Source: Verrucomicrobiota bacterium (GTDB taxonomy: Bacteria > Verrucomicrobiota > Verrucomicrobiia > Opitutales > UBA953). From it: DNA of 64,000 nt. The notes under the pieces are model-generated. The model was not told the origin of the DNA and did not search any database. It saw nothing but the letters and a program-made list of their open reading frames with translations. This document shows, one piece after another, positions 5,977 through 14,048 of the stretch. The number at the start of each line of letters is the position of its first letter. Positions within the stretch are counted from its first letter, which is position 1. The position numbers and the translations under genes were made by a program. Where the stretch lies: contig BJHS01000010.1 in the NCBI GenBank assembly GCA_014193315.1, forward strand, positions 1 to 64,000, read 5' to 3'.

Positions 5977-8646
5977 TTAGAAGCGGGAGGACAGGCCGAG
6001 GTTGAAACGGCTCTCGCGGTAACCGTTGTCGCCCGATCGATGTTCGAACGAAGCTTCCGCATTGAAGTCGCCCTGCTTCCAGCGGAAACCCACCACGCCG
6101 AGCACGAGGTCGCGATCCGCGTTAGGCAGGGTCAGGGACACGCCCACGGAGCCACCATTAGTCAGCACGGAAACATTCGTCGTCTGGTCCTCTCCGCCGA
6201 AGTCATGCTCGTAACCGGCACGCACGAAGGGCGTCAGGGTCCCGGAGGTCTGCGCGAAGTCCTTCGCCAGCTCGACGGTGGCCGAGGCCGTGTTGGTGGA
6301 AAGGCGCTGGTTGGGATAAGTGACCCCGCCCACGCCGGCTTCGCTGTATCCGTCGAGCTTGGTCGTGGATCGCGATAGGCCGACGGTGGGCACAATCGCC
6401 CAACCGGCCAAATCGCCGGCGGTGGCACCCACGAGGATTTCGGCCGAAAGGCTGCGGCCCGTGGTCGCCCCCACGGGGGTGGAACCAAAGGCCCCGGCGG
6501 ACTGGATCGAGTCCAGATCCTGGGAACCATAGGTCAGCGTGAGGCTTCCGAAGAACGTCTCGCCCCGCGCGATGAGGTAGGAAGTGACGCTGCGCCCGGT
6601 GTAATCCAGCCTCGCACCGTCGGAGGCGGTGGAGTTGCCGTCCTGCATCCCCAGGCCCAAGCCGAAGACGATGCCCGGGGAGAGATTCCACTCCAGACCC
6701 AAGGCGCCGGCGGTCGAACGGGCGTCCATGGAAGTTGCCGAACCACCGGGGGCGTCGGAGATATCCCGGATGCTGCCATCGAACCACCAGCGGAGACCGC
6801 CGGTGACGGTAGCGGCGGCAGGGGCGCCCGAGAGGCAATAATTAAGACGCTGCTCCTCGGCGCGCCAATCGAAGTCCGCGACTTTGGCCGGGGCGGCCGC
6901 GCGCAGATTGCCGAGCAGGCGACCCTTCATCATCGTGTTGAAGCTGTTTCCCATCAGCTGGGTGGAGCGGAGATTCTGGGCGACCATGAACGGCGCGCGG
7001 CTGGTAGCAGACACGACCAGACCCGGGTCGACGTAACCCGGCAGAGTCACGCGATAGACGAGGATGCGGTTGGGGTTCTCGACGGTTTCCTTGCCCGCGG
7101 TCGGAGAGGGACCGATGTACGCGGACCCGAGCATCGTGCCACTCGCGGTAATGAAATCGTTGTCGTTGCCGACCAGCAGGAAGTAGTCGTTCGGGGCGGC
7201 GGCGTCGAGGCAGGGCACCACGGAAAGCGCCTCCCACTTCTCCGAGAGCGAGTTGGAGGATACGGCGGTGATTGTGCGACTGGCGGCGGCGGCGGTGGTG
7301 ACGCCACTGGCGCCGACCGTGTTCAGGTTCAGGCCGAAGCGACCGAGCTGCTGAACGTTCAGGAGGTTGACGAAGTCGGTCGTCGTGGCGGCGACGATGT
7401 TGGCGACGGGGGCCAAGGTCGTACCCGTGCCCGTGACCGCCGGGGTGTAGCCAGTCTCATAGACCGTGCCGGCCAAGTTGGTCGCGCCGACCGTGCTGAC
7501 GAGGGCGACGTTCTTGTAGACCATCGGGTTATCGGCGTAACCGACGGCCCCGGCGCTGGAGGCGTAGGCGGCGTTGCCGGACCCGTTGCCATTGCCATCG
7601 CGCGTGAGCACCATGAAACTGGTGCGGCTCAACGCCACGAGCTCGGATTGGGCGGCCGTCTTGTTGGCCGCGGCACCGAGACCCTTGCTGCTGATTTGCG
7701 GCAGTTCGACCAGGTAATGCTCGAGCGGCGTGCTGGGCGTCGCGTTCTTCGAGATATCGTAGATGAAGAGGCGGGTGTAGGCGCGGTTGAAGTCGTAATT
7801 GGAGGGGGTATCCTGACGGGTCGCGCTCTGGAGCATCGTGACGAGGAAGCGGCCATCGGGCGTGACGTCGACCGCCTCCATCCCCTGGTTATCGCGGCGA
7901 CCGCCGGTCTGCACCCCGGTGGCAATCGCGGCCGTCTCGGTCGTGAAACCGGTGTAGCCCGACGCCTGGGTGAACTGCGGGATCAAGGCCGCCACCGGGG
8001 TGATAACCCCCTTGATTTGACCGGATTTGGCGACGTGGTAGACCGTGGCGCCATACTCGTCGGAAATGTAGAAGCTACCATCAGCGCGGAGGGCGAGGCC
8101 CTCGGCATCGACGGTCAACTTGCCGTTGGCGACCGGGACGTTGGTGAGGGCGCCGAGGGCCGAGGCGGACGGATTGACCGCCGTCGTCGGGTTGCCGTTG
8201 AAGTCGGTGATCGTCGTGGTGCTCTTATACGTCAAGGTCAGCTGGGTCTGGCCAACGGAGGTCGACGTGTAATCGGGCGTGAAGGCGAGGTCGAACTTCT
8301 GGATACGCGCAGCGTAATCAATCAGGCCATTGACGTTGTAACCGCGGTCGGGCAGCGTGTAGAGCGTTCCGGAATAGGAGCCGTTGACGTTGCGGCGCCA
8401 AGTCGACGAATCGAGCTTGAAGGAGGAGAAGGAACCTAGGGTGTCTCCGCGGCTATCCAGCGCGCCGGCCGTGAAGACGCCGACGCCGACGAGACCTTGG
8501 TTGACATAAGTCAGGGAATTGAGCGTGACGCTGCTCGTGCTGCCGAAGGGCGTGGTGTCGAGCGTCGGCACCAGCTTGGTTGGCGGCGAAGCCTCCAAGG
8601 AGAGTACCAAAGCGGAAGCGAGGAATAGCCGGGAGAGATGACGCAT
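5977..8646 (-). CDS. Autotransporter with phytase-like esterase passenger
   Basis: The track start at 8898 includes repeat-derived residues. I choose ATG 8646 (MRHLSRLFLASALVLSLEASP), which gives a Sec signal peptide and an 889-residue protein; MRSPFV six codons upstream is an alternative. The long passenger (about 30-590) has features of the 'esterase-like activity of phytase' domain (PF13449): LPDRGYNVNGL near the start, AEGLALRADGSFYISDEYG in the middle, and DNQGMEAVDVTPDGRFLV with later RILVYRV segments. The last ~270 residues are Gly/aromatic-alternating strands ending in a terminal Phe (LGLSSRF), typical of an autotransporter beta-barrel (PF03797). The barrel should sit in the outer membrane and display the passenger at the cell surface, perhaps hydrolysing phosphate esters. 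The substrate is inferred only from the domain family. Confidence 0.8.
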   Translation of the reverse strand: MRHLSRLFLASALVLSLEASPPTKLVPTLDTTPFGSTSSVTLNSLTYVNQGLVGVGVFTAGALDSRGDTLGSFSSFKLDSSTWRRNVNGSYSGTLYTLPDRGYNVNGLIDYAARIQKFDLAFTPDYTSTSVGQTQLTLTYKSTTTITDFNGNPTTAVNPSASALGALTNVPVANGKLTVDAEGLALRADGSFYISDEYGATVYHVAKSGQIKGVITPVAALIPQFTQASGYTGFTTETAAIATGVQTGGRRDNQGMEAVDVTPDGRFLVTMLQSATRQDTPSNYDFNRAYTRLFIYDISKNATPSTPLEHYLVELPQISSKGLGAAANKTAAQSELVALSRTSFMVLTRDGNGNGSGNAAYASSAGAVGYADNPMVYKNVALVSTVGATNLAGTVYETGYTPAVTGTGTTLAPVANIVAATTTDFVNLLNVQQLGRFGLNLNTVGASGVTTAAAASRTITAVSSNSLSEKWEALSVVPCLDAAAPNDYFLLVGNDNDFITASGTMLGSAYIGPSPTAGKETVENPNRILVYRVTLPGYVDPGLVVSATSRAPFMVAQNLRSTQLMGNSFNTMMKGRLLGNLRAAAPAKVADFDWRAEEQRLNYCLSGAPAAATVTGGLRWWFDGSIRDISDAPGGSATSMDARSTAGALGLEWNLSPGIVFGLGLGMQDGNSTASDGARLDYTGRSVTSYLIARGETFFGSLTLTYGSQDLDSIQSAGAFGSTPVGATTGRSLSAEILVGATAGDLAGWAIVPTVGLSRSTTKLDGYSEAGVGGVTYPNQRLSTNTASATVELAKDFAQTSGTLTPFVRAGYEHDFGGEDQTTNVSVLTNGGSVGVSLTLPNADRDLVLGVVGFRWKQGDFNAEASFEHRSGDNGYRESRFNLGLSSRF

Positions 8647-9344
8647 GACGAAAGGGGAACGCATCGGCGGACCGAGCCCCCGCAAGTACGGCATTGTGAT
8701 AGTTAGGCGGCTAATTTGGCGGTACGAAGGCGAACCCGCTAGCCCCGTCACACGGCCGCCATCGGCGACACGTGACCGAGACACAATGAGGGGGCGATGC
8801 CCGAGGAGGAGGACAGAGCACAGAGTGCTGAATCGAGGGGGAGTCGAGGGAGAGACAGGTGCTAGGGAATAGGAAGTAGGTCGTAGGATCGAGTCCACTG
8901 CATCTCCCCACTTCCCATTTCCTAATTCCTAGATCTGCCCCTACCCGCGCGTGAAGCGCGCGATATGAGGCTACAGGTACGCTCGATGCAGCACTCAGCA
9001 CTCCGTACTCCGTCGTAAAGAGACAACAGGTGCGCCTCTGGCCAACTGGCCAACCGTTCAACGGGTCAACTCCCCGGGCGACCCCCCGGGGCCGCTCGGG
9101 TTCTTCTTCTAGAAACCTGTTGACCGAAAGGGCGGGCCGGGGATGATGAGCGTCGATGTTGATACGTTGTCCAGCCTACCACCAAGGGTTCAGCTTAAGC
9201 TGATCTCCCGGAGCTGACGCGCCTCTCGACCTAGGTCCGCAAGGACCCGATCACTCCCCTCCCCTCGCGGGGAAGCCTTGGCGCCTTCGGAGCCGTCGCG
9301 TGCGCGGCGCCGTCGAACCTTCCGCCCGCGCCCACCACACCCAC
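8647..9344. repeat. Divergent intergenic region with a composite repeat
   Basis: About 700 nt between the autotransporter gene (minus) and the microprotein gene (plus). 8647-8800 is unique sequence and should hold the autotransporter promoter. 8846-9072 is a composite repeat almost identical to 20344-20563. From 9073 to 9344 the sequence is unique, GC-rich, with a palindrome ccccgggcgaccccccgggg near 9073 and no convincing ORF. It should contain the promoter of the microprotein gene, but no clear -10/-35 pair is visible. Confidence 0.6.
8846..9072 (+). repeat. Composite repeat R2, copy 1
   Basis: Starts gagggagagacaggtgctag, passes through heptamer-like units (TAGGGAA, TAGGAAG, TAGGTCG), the reverse form (CCTAATT), a palindrome cgcgcgtgaagcgcgcg, a GCACTCA/GCACTCC array and ends in a reversed octamer array (CTGGCCAA twice, then CCGTTCAA, CGGGTCAA). 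The copy at 20344-20563 differs mostly by 7-nt insertions or deletions. Confidence 0.85.
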
Positions 9345-9518
9345 ATGAATACTTCCAACGAGGCCATCCTCGCCCTTCTCTTTGAAATCCAAGCCGACCT
9401 GGCCGAGCTCAAACAGGAAGTCGCGACGCTCACGGCCACCCACCAAGCCCTCCTCAATAAGGTCGAGGTGATCGACAACAAGGTCACCTACCTCGCCGAG
9501 GAGATGGGGATGATCTGA
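9345..9518 (+). CDS. Coiled-coil microprotein of unknown function
   Basis: The track begins at 9300; I prefer ATG 9345 because the residues from MNTSNEAIL onward have a consistent protein character. The product is 57 residues, acidic, without Cys or membrane segment. Leu/Ile/Val recur with heptad-like spacing (ILALLFEIQADLAELKQEVATL), so it is probably a short coiled coil that multimerises. Third-position codon use (CTC, GAG, ATC, GTC) matches the real genes of the window, which supports its being coding. It is isolated, flanked on both sides by repeat-rich DNA, so no operon context helps. I do not recognise the family. It resembles in size small SlyX-like or tropomyosin-like bacterial proteins, but no specific motif supports that. 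Confidence 0.6.
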   Translation: MNTSNEAILALLFEIQADLAELKQEVATLTATHQALLNKVEVIDNKVTYLAEEMGMI

Positions 9519-9635
9519 AAAGTTAGTTGATCGGTTGATTAGTTGGCCAGAGGGAGAGGGGCAAGGAAACCGGAGTTGACCCATTGACCCGTTGACCGGT
9601 TGGCCGGAGGGGAAGTGATTAGGGAGTAGGTGGTA

Positions 9636-9868
9636 GGGAATAGGTGCTGGGAAGTGGGGGGCTAACACCTACAGCCTAAATCCTAAGACCTATGCATGGG
9701 GTCAGGCACATCATCGCGGCGCGAGATGAAGCCAGGGGAGAGTGCGGCGAGCTGGCCGGCTGGCCAGTGGGCCAGTGGACAAGGGAGAGCCAGGTGTTAG
9801 GGAGTGGGGAGTAGGGTCGGGTCCACTGCATCTCCCTATTTCCCATTTCCTAATCCCTACTTCCTGGA
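9636..9868 (+). repeat. Long dispersed repeat R1, copy 2
   Basis: Near-identical partner of 4302-4556, sharing the same order of sub-blocks: heptamer tract, cacctacagcctaaatccta, REP-like core, octamer array and ccatttcctaatcccta. Confidence 0.8.
9698..9735 (+). repeat. REP-like element, copy 3
   Basis: The string ggggtcaggcacatcatcgcggcgcgagatgaagccag matches the other copies except for two or three bases and lies inside R1 copy 2. Confidence 0.65.
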
Positions 9869-10068
9869 TCCGTCCCTACCGGCGCGCGGTACGCGCGCGA
9901 TTTTAGAGGCTACCGGTACGCTCGATTCAGCACTCGATGCAGCACTCTGTACTCCGTCGAAAAGAGACAACAGGTACGCCCCTTGCCCACGTGTCAACTG
10001 GCCAGCATGCCAGCTATGCCTCTTTCCACCCTTGCCCACGTGTCACCTGGCCAGCGTGTCCCCTAGCC

Positions 10069-11418
10069 TCAGGCCAACTTCTTCAACTCGCCGGTGCTGT
10101 CGCCGAACTGGACGTCGCGGATGTCCATGCGGTTGAGCAGGGAGACCCAGAGGTTGTTGATCGGGGTCTCCTTACCGTACTGGATGCTGCGGCCTTGGCG
10201 GATCGTGCCGCAACCGCGGCCGGCGAGCAGGATGGGCAAGTCGTCGTGGTTGTGCCGGTCGCCGTCGCCGTTGCCGGAGCCGTAGACGATCATCGAGTGG
10301 TCGAGCAAGGTGCCGTCGCCTTCCTTCACCGACTTCAGCCGGGTGAGCAGGTAGGCCAACTGCGTGGCGTGGAATTTATTGATGTCCTGGATCTTCGCCA
10401 GCTTCACCGGGTCGTGGCCGTGGTGCGAGATGCTGTGGTGACCGTCGCGCACGTTGATGAACGGGTAGGAGCGGTTGCTCCCCTCGTTGGCGAAGACGAA
10501 CGTGCACACGCGGGTCGTGTCGGTCTGGAAGGCCACCACCATGAGGTCGGCCAGCAGACGGAGGTGCTCCTCGTAGCTCTGCGGGATGCCCGTCGGGGCC
10601 TTGAAGCCCGCGGGGGGCTTGGGCTGGGCGGTCGTGCCCGCCTTGGTGATGCGCCCTTCGAGCTCGCGCACCGCCGTGAAATACTCGTCGAGCTTGCGCT
10701 TGTCCTCGGTCCCGAGGCGCACGTTGAGCTCGCGGAAGTCGTCGCGCACCGCATCCAGCACGCTCTTGCGGGCGGCGTCGCGGCGGGCGCGCTCGACGTC
10801 GGTGCCCGAGCCGAAGAGGCGCTCGAAGATCAGCTTGGGGCTGATCTCCTTGGGCATCGGCTGGTTGGCGGAGCGCCAGGAAAGGTTGGACTCGTAGATG
10901 CAGCTGTAACCCGAGTCGCAGCCGCCGGCCATCTTGCTGGCGTCGGCGCCGATCTCGAGGGAAGCCAGGCGCGTGCGGTCGCCGAGGCGCGCGGCCGCGA
11001 TCTGGTCGGCGGAGATGCCGACCTTGATGTTGGCGCCGTCGGTCTTGCGCGGCTGGGCCCCGGTGAGGAAGGCCGACATCGCGCGGGCGTGGTCGCCGCC
11101 GCCGTCGCCATGGGCGCGGGCCTTGTCGGCCGTGAGCCCGTTCAGCAGGGAGAAATCATTCCGCAGCTCGCCCAGCGGCTCGAGGATCGCGGGCAACTTG
11201 GACGGCAGCACGCCCTCCGTCGGCACCCGCCAGCCGGCCATGTTCACGCCATTGGGCACGTAGAGGTAGGCCATCCGGTTCGGCGCGGCTTGGCTGACCG
11301 GCGTGTTGCCCGCGGCCCAGCTCGTCTGGACGCCCATCTGTTCGAGCCAAGGCAAAGCCAAGGAGACACCCAGTCCCTTGAGGACGGTGCGGCGCGTGAG
11401 CTGGTGGTCGGTACGCAT
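10069..11418 (-). CDS. DUF1552 secreted protein
   Basis: The 449-residue product belongs to DUF1552 (PF07586), seen almost only in Planctomycetes, Verrucomicrobia, Acidobacteria and some Myxococcota. The N-terminus (TRRTVLKGLGVSLALPWLEQ) is a twin-arginine type signal with a hydrophobic core, so it is probably exported folded. Internal landmarks are AYLYVPNGVNMAGW, FLTGAQPRK, HHSISHHGHD and the late SMIVYGSGNGDGDRHNHDDLP, a His/Asp-rich stretch that recalls metal-dependent phosphatase or sulfatase folds. No reaction is proven for the family. It lies 9 nt downstream of the DUF1592 c-type cytochrome gene and is surely co-transcribed with it. The pairing of these two families is recurrent in this group of bacteria. 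Confidence 0.88.
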   Translation of the reverse strand: MRTDHQLTRRTVLKGLGVSLALPWLEQMGVQTSWAAGNTPVSQAAPNRMAYLYVPNGVNMAGWRVPTEGVLPSKLPAILEPLGELRNDFSLLNGLTADKARAHGDGGGDHARAMSAFLTGAQPRKTDGANIKVGISADQIAAARLGDRTRLASLEIGADASKMAGGCDSGYSCIYESNLSWRSANQPMPKEISPKLIFERLFGSGTDVERARRDAARKSVLDAVRDDFRELNVRLGTEDKRKLDEYFTAVRELEGRITKAGTTAQPKPPAGFKAPTGIPQSYEEHLRLLADLMVVAFQTDTTRVCTFVFANEGSNRSYPFINVRDGHHSISHHGHDPVKLAKIQDINKFHATQLAYLLTRLKSVKEGDGTLLDHSMIVYGSGNGDGDRHNHDDLPILLAGRGCGTIRQGRSIQYGKETPINNLWVSLLNRMDIRDVQFGDSTGELKKLA

Positions 11419-11427
11419 GGCGGGGGG

Positions 11428-13746
11428 CTACTTCTTCTTAGAGGTATTTGACACGGGTTCAACCTGCGATGTTCCGCGGCGCAGGCGGAAGGGATCGCTC
11501 TGGACCACGGCCAAAATCATGGTGGAAAAGCGGTCTTGGCCGGCGCTGGTGGCCTCGGCCACCTTATCCACGGCGGGTTCGTCGTAGTACTCGAGCCCCC
11601 GGCCCAGCCCGTAGGTCATCAACTTGCCCGAGAGGTTACGGACGAACTTGTCGCGGTCCGACTTCAAGAGGGTCTTGAACTGGGCCGTCGTCGCGAAGCT
11701 CCGCCCGTCGGGCAGGCGGCCCGCCGGGTCGATGGGCACCCCTTCGTCCTGCGTGCGCACCTTGCCGATGGCGTCGAACTTCTCGAAGGCGAAACCGATC
11801 GCGTCCATGCGCGTGTGGCAGGACGAGCAAACCGGGTTGGCGCGGTGCTGCACCATGCGTTGACGGAGCGAACCCGTGAGTTGGTGCTGCCCCTCCAAGG
11901 TCGGGACCTCCGCGGGGGCGGGGGGCGGCGGCGCGCCGAGGATCTGCTCGAGAATCCACTTACCGCGCTTCACGGGGGACGTACGGGTCGGGTTGGACGT
12001 CGCCGTCAAGATGCTCGCCTGGGTGAGGATGCCACCGCGGTCGCCCTTCGGCAACGTGACGCGGACGAATTCGCCGGGACCGCGCGACGGCGTGTCATAG
12101 ATCCCATAAAGCTTGGCCAGGGGGCGGTCGAGGTAGGTGAAGTCCGCGTCGAGCAGGTCGAGCACGCTGCGGTCCTCGCGCACGATCTCGGCGAAGAACA
12201 ACTCGGTCTCCTTCATCATGGACGCGCGCAGCTGCTCGTCGAACTCCGGGAATTGCGTCTGGTCGGGCGAGACGAGGGCCAGGCGGCGGATCTGCAGCCA
12301 CTGCAGCCCGAAGCCCGTGACCAGGTACTGCGAACGCGGGTCCTTGAGCATGCGGCGCGTCTGCGCCGCGAGGTTGGCGGCGAGCTTGCCCTGGTTGGCC
12401 AGGCCGAACAGCTCCTCGTCGGGCATCGAGCCCCACAGGAAATACGACAGGCGGGAGGCCAGGACGAAATCGCCGACCGGGTGCGCGTCGGCCGCGAGCG
12501 GCTGCGGGTCGGGCTCCGTGCGGTAGATGAACTTCGGCGACGCCAGCACGGCCGTCACCATGGCCTGCGCCCCGTGTTCCCAGCTCCCCCCGGCGGCCTC
12601 GGCCGTCGCGAAGGTCTTGACGTAGCGCTGGAACTCGGTCGGCGTGACGGGGCGGCGGAAAGCGCGGCTCGCGAACCAAGTCACCATCGCGCGCGCCCGG
12701 GCGTCGCCGGTCTTGCCCTCGGCGAAGCCAGCCAAGCGACGCTGCAGCTCGGTGCGCGTGTCGGTGGGTCCGAGCAGTTGATAGCGGTAGGTCCCCAGTT
12801 TGCGCGAGCCGTTGCCGACGTCGGTCGGGGCGTTGAGCCAAGTCACCGCCAAGGCATGCTTGCCGGCGGACAGCCGCACCTTGGCGTCGACCTTCTCAGC
12901 GCCGCGGCTGGTGGTCTTAAGCTTGAGCGTCTGCGTGCCGACGACCTTGCCATCGACGACGAGGTTCACGTTGGCGGGCGGGTCGCCCTGGTTACCGATG
13001 GAAACCAGGTGGGCACGGAAGAGGTATTCGCCGTCGCGCGGGGCCTCGAACTCGGCCGTCAAGGTCGGCGCGTTGAAGACCCGCATCTGATCCTCGCTGC
13101 GGCCGCGCGGGAGCATCTTATAACCATCGACGTTGAGCACATCGAGGTTCTGGGCCGCGGTCGGCACGGCCTTGTCGGCGATGAGCTCGGCCGCGGCCAT
13201 GAAACGCTCGAGGTGGACCGGCGAGAACGAGAGCACGTCGCCGATATTGTCGAAACCATAGCCCGTGTCGTCGCTCGGGAAGTCCGTCGAGAAATTGCCC
13301 TCGAGGTAGCAAAGGTCGCGGATGGTATTGTTGTACTCGGCCCGGTTGAGCCGCCGGATCGTCACGGTACCCGGGTCGACCTTGGCCTTGGCGACGGCCT
13401 TGCCGAGCAGCCCGCGGATGCCGACGTTGAGGGCCGTGACCTCGGACGGGATGGGCCGCTCCTTGCGGGCGGCGGGCGGCATCTCGCCGGCGACCACTTG
13501 GTTGACGACCTCGCGCCAGAGGCGCTGGTCCTGGTAGAAGCGGGTGTCGTCCTTGAAGGCCTCGAGGTTCAAGTGCCCCTTGGCCTTGTCCGCGTTGTGG
13601 CAATCGTAGCAGTATTTCTCCAGGATCGGCTGGACGTCCTTGCGGAAATCCTGCGCCCCGGCGGAGGGGCCAAACCCGACCAGGACGGCGAGTCCGACGA
13701 AGCCGGACCGCAGTCTCCAGAGGCCAGTGGTCAGGCGTGTCCGCAT
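11428..13746 (-). CDS. DUF1587/DUF1592/DUF1588/DUF1585 c-type cytochrome-like protein
   Basis: I start at ATG 13746 (MRTRLTTGLWRLRSGFVGLAVLVGFG), giving a signal peptide and 772 residues; MNPMRT at 13755 is equally possible, and the upstream track residues lack coding character. Soon after the signal is a haem-binding CxxCH (YCYDCHNADKAKG). Then follow the domains typical of this family: a GYGFDNIGDVLSFSP stretch (DUF1587), a ligand-binding-like beta domain in the middle, RLSYFLWGSMPDEEL (DUF1592), a second CxxCH (PVCSSCHTRMDAIGF; DUF1588), and LMTYGLGRGLEYYD (DUF1585). Proteins of this kind are periplasmic and thought to take part in redox or polysaccharide-related processes, without biochemical proof. 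It forms an operon with the DUF1552 gene. Confidence 0.88.
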   Translation of the reverse strand: MRTRLTTGLWRLRSGFVGLAVLVGFGPSAGAQDFRKDVQPILEKYCYDCHNADKAKGHLNLEAFKDDTRFYQDQRLWREVVNQVVAGEMPPAARKERPIPSEVTALNVGIRGLLGKAVAKAKVDPGTVTIRRLNRAEYNNTIRDLCYLEGNFSTDFPSDDTGYGFDNIGDVLSFSPVHLERFMAAAELIADKAVPTAAQNLDVLNVDGYKMLPRGRSEDQMRVFNAPTLTAEFEAPRDGEYLFRAHLVSIGNQGDPPANVNLVVDGKVVGTQTLKLKTTSRGAEKVDAKVRLSAGKHALAVTWLNAPTDVGNGSRKLGTYRYQLLGPTDTRTELQRRLAGFAEGKTGDARARAMVTWFASRAFRRPVTPTEFQRYVKTFATAEAAGGSWEHGAQAMVTAVLASPKFIYRTEPDPQPLAADAHPVGDFVLASRLSYFLWGSMPDEELFGLANQGKLAANLAAQTRRMLKDPRSQYLVTGFGLQWLQIRRLALVSPDQTQFPEFDEQLRASMMKETELFFAEIVREDRSVLDLLDADFTYLDRPLAKLYGIYDTPSRGPGEFVRVTLPKGDRGGILTQASILTATSNPTRTSPVKRGKWILEQILGAPPPPAPAEVPTLEGQHQLTGSLRQRMVQHRANPVCSSCHTRMDAIGFAFEKFDAIGKVRTQDEGVPIDPAGRLPDGRSFATTAQFKTLLKSDRDKFVRNLSGKLMTYGLGRGLEYYDEPAVDKVAEATSAGQDRFSTMILAVVQSDPFRLRRGTSQVEPVSNTSKKK

Positions 13747-14048
13747 GGGATTCATCAAGACAGGTTTGGCTCCGTAAAGTTGCAACTCCCCGGTGTGAAT
13801 TTGTGGGCGAACCAACTGAACAGGGTCTAAATTACATAAAACATTGTTGTTAAATGATTTAAGTGTTGTTTTTCTTCCAAAAAACCCCTGAGTTCGAAGA
13901 TTCATTCACAGCTATTCACACCCCGCCTGGGGGCAAGGCGCCTTTTCGGACGCCGGCAAACCCCCTAACAGCCAAGAATGGACAAGAAGTTAGGAAACCA
14001 AAGACTGCCCATGGTGTTCTAACTGCACACCCCCCTTCTCCCCCCCCC
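13747..14048. promoter_or_regulatory. Divergent promoter region for DUF1592 operon and type II secretion operon
   Basis: About 300 nt without a gene. The section 13830-13880 is AT-rich (attacataaaacattgttgttaaatgattta) and is the likeliest promoter zone for one or both sides. At 13989-13996 the octamer gttaggaa stands ~55 nt upstream of the secretion operon; the same octamer in the same orientation lies ~70 nt upstream of gspD. The string gttaggaa is also half of an imperfect inverted repeat with ttctaac at 14016. Confidence 0.4.

Larger units (their letters stand above)
9519..10068. repeat. Repeat-rich convergent intergenic region
   Basis: Between the microprotein gene and the end of the DUF1552 gene, 550 nt with no gene. 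Octamer arrays stand at 9523 (AGTTGATC, GGTTGATT, AGTTGGCC) and 9573 (AGTTGACC, CATTGACC, CGTTGACC, GGTTGGCC). A second copy of R1 runs from 9636 to 9868. A diverged R2 tail with a cgcgcggtacgcgcgcg palindrome follows to about 9977. Two copies of cttgcccacgtgtca, each followed by reversed octamers, lie at 9983 and 10030. Confidence 0.75.

Noticed and set aside
9231-9668. 145-residue minus-strand ORF
   Set aside because: Much of it is translated repeat DNA (NHFPSGQPVNGSMGQL); the plus-strand microprotein in the same place has better codon use.
4128-10068. CRISPR-like arrays in the repeat-rich gaps
   Set aside because: Units are 7-8 nt in direct tandem without spacers of regular length; there are no cas genes. 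These are simple tandem and inverted arrays.
11536-13830. 764-residue plus-strand ORF and the similar 504-residue ORF at 9937-11451
   Set aside because: Both are antisense to the DUF1592 and DUF1552 genes, whose domains and motifs are clear. Their translations are Arg/Gly/Val/Leu-rich without motifs, typical of high-GC shadow frames.
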